From Microbacterium testaceum StLB037 (GTDB taxonomy: Bacteria; Actinomycetota; Actinomycetes; Actinomycetales; Microbacteriaceae), in NCBI RefSeq assembly GCF_008763945.1, contig NZ_VTQH01000001.1:457441-521440 (forward strand): a stretch of 64,000 nucleotides of DNA. Reading direction: 5' to 3'. Position 1 is the stretch's first letter. Each line of letters starts with the position of its first letter. The notes under the pieces were generated by a model. The model searched no databases. It saw only the letters and a list, made by a program, of their open reading frames with translations, and was not told where the DNA came from. This document shows positions 61,258 through 64,000 of this stretch, in pieces. A program made the translations under genes and the position numbers.

Positions 61258-61812
61258 TCAGAGAGTGACGGAGCCCGAGCCGAAGGACTGCGCGTCGCGG
61301 TGCGCGAGGATCTGGTTGACCTCGACCTGGTCGACGAGGGTCTCGTGCACGAGCACCGCGTGCGGAATGTTCTTCAGCCGCAGCACCGGTTCGACGCCGT
61401 TCGACAGCGACAGCGTCCCCGCTCCCCACATGCGCTGCAGGATCCCGCGACGCATCTGGATCGCGTAGCCGCGCACGTGCGAGATCTCGCGGCGGTTCGC
61501 ACCGAAGGGGCCCGAGCGCTCGATGACGCGGCGGGTCGTGATGGTCCACGTGTGCGAGAGCCACACGAGGAAGGGGATGACCACGAGCAGCAGGACGAGG
61601 ACCCCGGCTGCCGTCAGCAGCATCCAGTTCTCGTACGGCGCGGGCAGGTTGTCATAGAAGTAGGCCGTGGCCCCGGCGACTCCGACGAGCACGAGGGCCG
61701 ACCAGAACAGCCGCCGCGCGTGCGAGCGCAGCCGGGCGATGCGCAGCTCGGGCGCGACCGTACCCGGCGCCGGCATCCGCGGGCGCCCGATCGAGTTCGA
61801 CGGCTGGGTCAC
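61258..61812 (-). CDS. PH-domain (bPH2, YdbS-like) membrane protein
   Basis: A 184-residue protein with two helices (about 35-50 and 62-85) followed by a bacterial PH domain containing R-R-V-I-E-R-S-G-P-F-G-A-N-R-R-E-I and M-R-R-G-I-L-Q-R-M-W-G-A-G-T-L-S-L-S. The function is unknown; homologues often lie between birA and purK in actinobacteria. The GTG at 61812 has CACAAT exactly six bases upstream, a weak -10 box in the leaderless spacing. Confidence 0.84.
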   Translation of the reverse strand: MTQPSNSIGRPRMPAPGTVAPELRIARLRSHARRLFWSALVLVGVAGATAYFYDNLPAPYENWMLLTAAGVLVLLLVVIPFLVWLSHTWTITTRRVIERSGPFGANRREISHVRGYAIQMRRGILQRMWGAGTLSLSNGVEPVLRLKNIPHAVLVHETLVDQVEVNQILAHRDAQSFGSGSVTL

Positions 61813-61871
61813 GCTCTCATTGTGCGGTGCGGGAGCGTCGTCGCCCCGCTGCCACGCGGAGCGCCGCGCCC

Positions 61872-62654
61872 TCAGCGCACGTGGACGACGTCTCCGGCCG
61901 AGACGGCGGTCTCGATCGTGCCCGCCTCGACGACGAGGCGGCCGTCGCGGTCGAGCCGTGCGGCGGTGCCCTGCAGCGTCGAGCCGTCGGGCATCGCGAC
62001 GGTCACCTCTTTGCCGACGGTGACGCAGAGCTTCTCGATCTCGTGGTGGATCCGATCGACGTCGTCGTGCGCGAGCCGCGCGAGCGTCTTGCCGAGATCG
62101 TCGAGGTAGTCGGCGAGCAGCCGGTCGTCGTCGCACGCGGCCCCGATCGCGGCGAACGAGGTCGCGGTGGTCACCGGAAGATCGGCTCGACTCATCCGGG
62201 TGTTGACGCCCGCGCCCACCACGACGGTGTCGGGGGCACCGGGGACGACCTCGGCCAGGATGCCGCAGATCTTGCCGCCGTCGACGAGCACGTCGTTCGG
62301 CCACTTCAGCTCGGCCGTCGAGCCGTGGCCGGTGAGCTGGGCACGGACGGCGCGGGTCATGGCCGCCCCGGCGGCGAGCGGGACCCACCCGCGCTGCTCG
62401 GCCGGGATCATGGTGGCGTCGACGACGACCGAGACGGCGAGCGCGGTCCCGGCGGGAGCCGTCCAGGTGCGGTCGAGGCGCCCGCGTCCGGCGCGCTGGT
62501 CGTCGGTGACGAGCACGGACAGGTGCGGCCAGCCGGCGGGGTCGGCGGTGACCGCGGCGATGACGTCGGCGTTCGTGGAGTCGGTTGTCTCGACGACCTG
62601 CACGCGGGGGCTGTGGGCGGCGGTGTGCGGGTATCCGGCAGCGGGGATCGGCAT
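61872..62654 (-). CDS. birA: biotin-[acetyl-CoA-carboxylase] ligase
   Basis: A 260-residue ligase that attaches biotin to the carboxyl carrier of acyl-CoA carboxylases. The adenylate/biotin site R-A-G-R-G-R-L-D-R-T-W and K-W-P-N-D-V-L-V-D-G-G-K-I-C-G-I-L are intact. It has no N-terminal DNA-binding domain, so it is a ligase only. The ATG at 62654 has TAGGGT (minus strand, 62666-62661) exactly six bases upstream, indicating a leaderless transcript. It is divergent from the carboxylase beta gene, with 158 bp between them. Confidence 0.94.
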   Translation of the reverse strand: MPIPAAGYPHTAAHSPRVQVVETTDSTNADVIAAVTADPAGWPHLSVLVTDDQRAGRGRLDRTWTAPAGTALAVSVVVDATMIPAEQRGWVPLAAGAAMTRAVRAQLTGHGSTAELKWPNDVLVDGGKICGILAEVVPGAPDTVVVGAGVNTRMSRADLPVTTATSFAAIGAACDDDRLLADYLDDLGKTLARLAHDDVDRIHHEIEKLCVTVGKEVTVAMPDGSTLQGTAARLDRDGRLVVEAGTIETAVSAGDVVHVR

Positions 62655-62812
62655 GAGCACACCCTAGAGATTCGGCCGGGGTCCCGGCATCCACTTGCCT
62701 TTTCCTCCTGCGCTCGACTTGGCCGCGCCTCAGTGAATGCCACAGCGCCTCGCGCATTCGCTTGTGCGCACCCTCCAACGCGGGCGGCGGTGCGGTCGCT
62801 AGGGTGGAAAGC
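62655..62812. promoter_or_regulatory. divergent leaderless promoters, birA and carboxylase
   Basis: Both ends of this gap carry TAGGGT: minus strand 62666-62661, 6 nt from the birA ATG, and plus strand 62800-62805, 7 nt from the carboxylase GTG. The identical boxes suggest matched expression of the ligase and its client enzyme. Confidence 0.6.
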
Positions 62813-64000
62813 GTGACCGACCAGCCCGATCTCTTCACCACCGCCGGCAAGATCGCGGACCTCCGCAGCAGGTTCCAGGAGGCGGTCGTCGATGCCGAAG
62901 CCACCGCCCGCGACAAGCAGCACGCGAAGGGCAAGCTCACCGCCCGCGAGCGCCTCGAGATGCTCGTCGACCCGGGCTCCTTCGTCGAGCTCGACGAGTA
63001 TGTGCGCCACCGCACCACCGCATTCGGCATGGACAAGTCCCGCCCCTACGGCGACTCCGTCGTCACCGGCACCGGCACGATCCACGGCCGCACGGTCGCC
63101 GTCTACGCGCAGGACTTCTCCACCTTCGGCGGATCGCTCGGCGAGGTCGCCGGCGACAAGATCATCAAGGTGATGGAGCTGGCTCTGCGCAGCGGCATCC
63201 CGATCATCGGCATCCTGGACTCCGGCGGAGCCCGCATTCAGGAGGGCGTCGTCGCCCTCGGCAAGTACGGCGAGATCTTCCGCCTGAACACCGCGGCATC
63301 CGGGGTCATCCCCCAGATCTCGATCATCATGGGCCCCGCCGCCGGTGGAGCGGTGTACTCCCCCGCCCTGACCGACTTCGTCATCATGGTCGACAAGACC
63401 AGCCAGATGTTCGTCACCGGCCCCGACGTCATCAAGACCGTCACCGGCGAAGACGTGGGCATGGAGGAGCTCGGCGGAGCGCACACCCACAACACCCGCT
63501 CGGGCGTGGCGCACTACCTCGCCGACGACGAGGACGACGCGATCGACTACGCGCGGGGCCTTATCAGCTACCTCCCCGACAACAACCTCGCCGAGATCCC
63601 GGTCTACGACACCCCCTTCGAATTCGAGACGACGGATGCCGATCGCTCGCTGAACACCATCATCCCCGACTCCCCGAACCAGCCGTACGACATCCACACC
63701 GTCATCGACGGGATCGTGGATGCCGCGGAGTTCCTCGAGGTGCAGCCGCTTTTCGCGCCGAACATCGTCATCGGCTTCGGCCGCATCGAGGGGCGCACGG
63801 TCGGCATCATCGCCAACCAGCCCTCGCAGATGGCCGGAACCCTCAACATCGACGCGGGCGAGAAGGCCAGCCGGTTCGTGCGCTTCTGCGACGCGTTCTC
63901 GGTGCCGATCGTCACCCTCGTCGACGTGCCCGGCTACCTCCCCGGCACCGACCAGGAGTGGACCGGCGTCATCCGCCGCGGCGCGAAGCTGCTCTACGCC
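62813..64000 (+). CDS. acyl-CoA carboxylase beta subunit (propionyl/acetyl-CoA), 3'-truncated
   Basis: The first 396 codons of a carboxyltransferase subunit; the gene runs past the right edge (usual length about 520-550 residues). It transfers carboxyl from carboxybiotin to an acyl-CoA in fatty-acid or wall-lipid supply. Visible features are [23 protein letters not shown] and the acyl-CoA oxyanion region [10 protein letters not shown], then [16 protein letters not shown]. The GTG has TAGGGT 7 nt upstream. Whether propionyl- or acetyl-CoA is preferred cannot be read from this part. Confidence 0.95.
   Translation, partial: MTDQPDLFTTAGKIADLRSRFQEAVVDAEATARDKQHAKGKLTARERLEMLVDPGSFVELDEYVRHRTTAFGMDKSRPYGDSVVTGTGTIHGRTVAVYAQDFSTFGGSLGEVAGDKIIKVMELALRSGIPIIGILDSGGARIQEGVVALGKYGEIFRLNTAASGVIPQISIIMGPAAGGAVYSPALTDFVIMVDKTSQMFVTGPDVIKTVTGEDVGMEELGGAHTHNTRSGVAHYLADDEDDAIDYARGLISYLPDNNLAEIPVYDTPFEFETTDADRSLNTIIPDSPNQPYDIHTVIDGIVDAAEFLEVQPLFAPNIVIGFGRIEGRTVGIIANQPSQMAGTLNIDAGEKASRFVRFCDAFSVPIVTLVDVPGYLPGTDQEWTGVIRRGAKLLYA

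Overview
The window is a chromosome segment of a very GC-rich actinobacterium. The best fit is Microbacterium or a close Microbacteriaceae relative. GTG and TTG starts are common, neighbouring genes often overlap by 4 nt, and many starts carry a TAnnnT -10 box 6-10 nt upstream instead of a ribosome site. The gene set is typical of the group: whiB2 with DUF3499, DUF5719 and manA; an RmlC-RmlD fusion; and purE/purK, a PH-domain protein and birA beside an acyl-CoA carboxylase. No tRNA, rRNA, CRISPR array, insertion sequence or prophage was seen. Both ends are cut: a DUF58 gene on the left and an acyl-CoA carboxylase beta gene on the right.

Layout. 0-0.9 kb: DUF58 protein (partial). 1.0-5.7 kb: oleA, fused oleBC and oleD, a hydrocarbon (long-chain olefin) operon. 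5.7-8.6 kb: terminator structures, then katG and furA reading left, with a palindromic operator before furA. 8.7-10.5 kb: divergent SpoIIM-like and RDD membrane proteins. 10.6-17.5 kb: conserved actinobacterial block (DUF3499, metallopeptidase-family protein, DUF5719, a large membrane glycosyltransferase, whiB2, manA). 17.6-57 kb: a roughly 40-kb cell-wall or exopolysaccharide locus. 57-62.7 kb: a glycosyltransferase, an LCP ligase and purE in one overlapping operon, then purK, a PH-domain protein and birA. 62.8 kb to the end: acyl-CoA carboxylase beta subunit.

The polysaccharide locus contains a Wzy-like polymerase/ligase, GlfT2-like and GlfT1-like galactofuranosyltransferases, UDP-galactopyranose mutase (glf), two membrane acyltransferases, a DUF6541 membrane protein, a Wzx-like flippase, about ten further glycosyltransferases, UDP-xylose synthase, a likely dTDP-L-rhamnose 4-epimerase, rmlA/rmlB/rmlCD, an aminotransferase plus PglD-like acetyltransferase pair, a Wzm/Wzt ABC exporter and two secreted repeat proteins. 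Precursor genes predict galactofuranose, rhamnose, 6-deoxytalose, xylose and mannose, sugars reported in Microbacterium walls. Assembled chains could leave by the Wzx/Wzy route or the Wzm/Wzt route, and the LCP protein could attach them to peptidoglycan. The stretch from about 35.1 to 41.2 kb is visibly less GC-rich and has two long non-coding gaps, suggesting a strain-variable insert.

Functions are read from sequence motifs and gene order only. Sugar specificities of individual glycosyltransferases are not determined.
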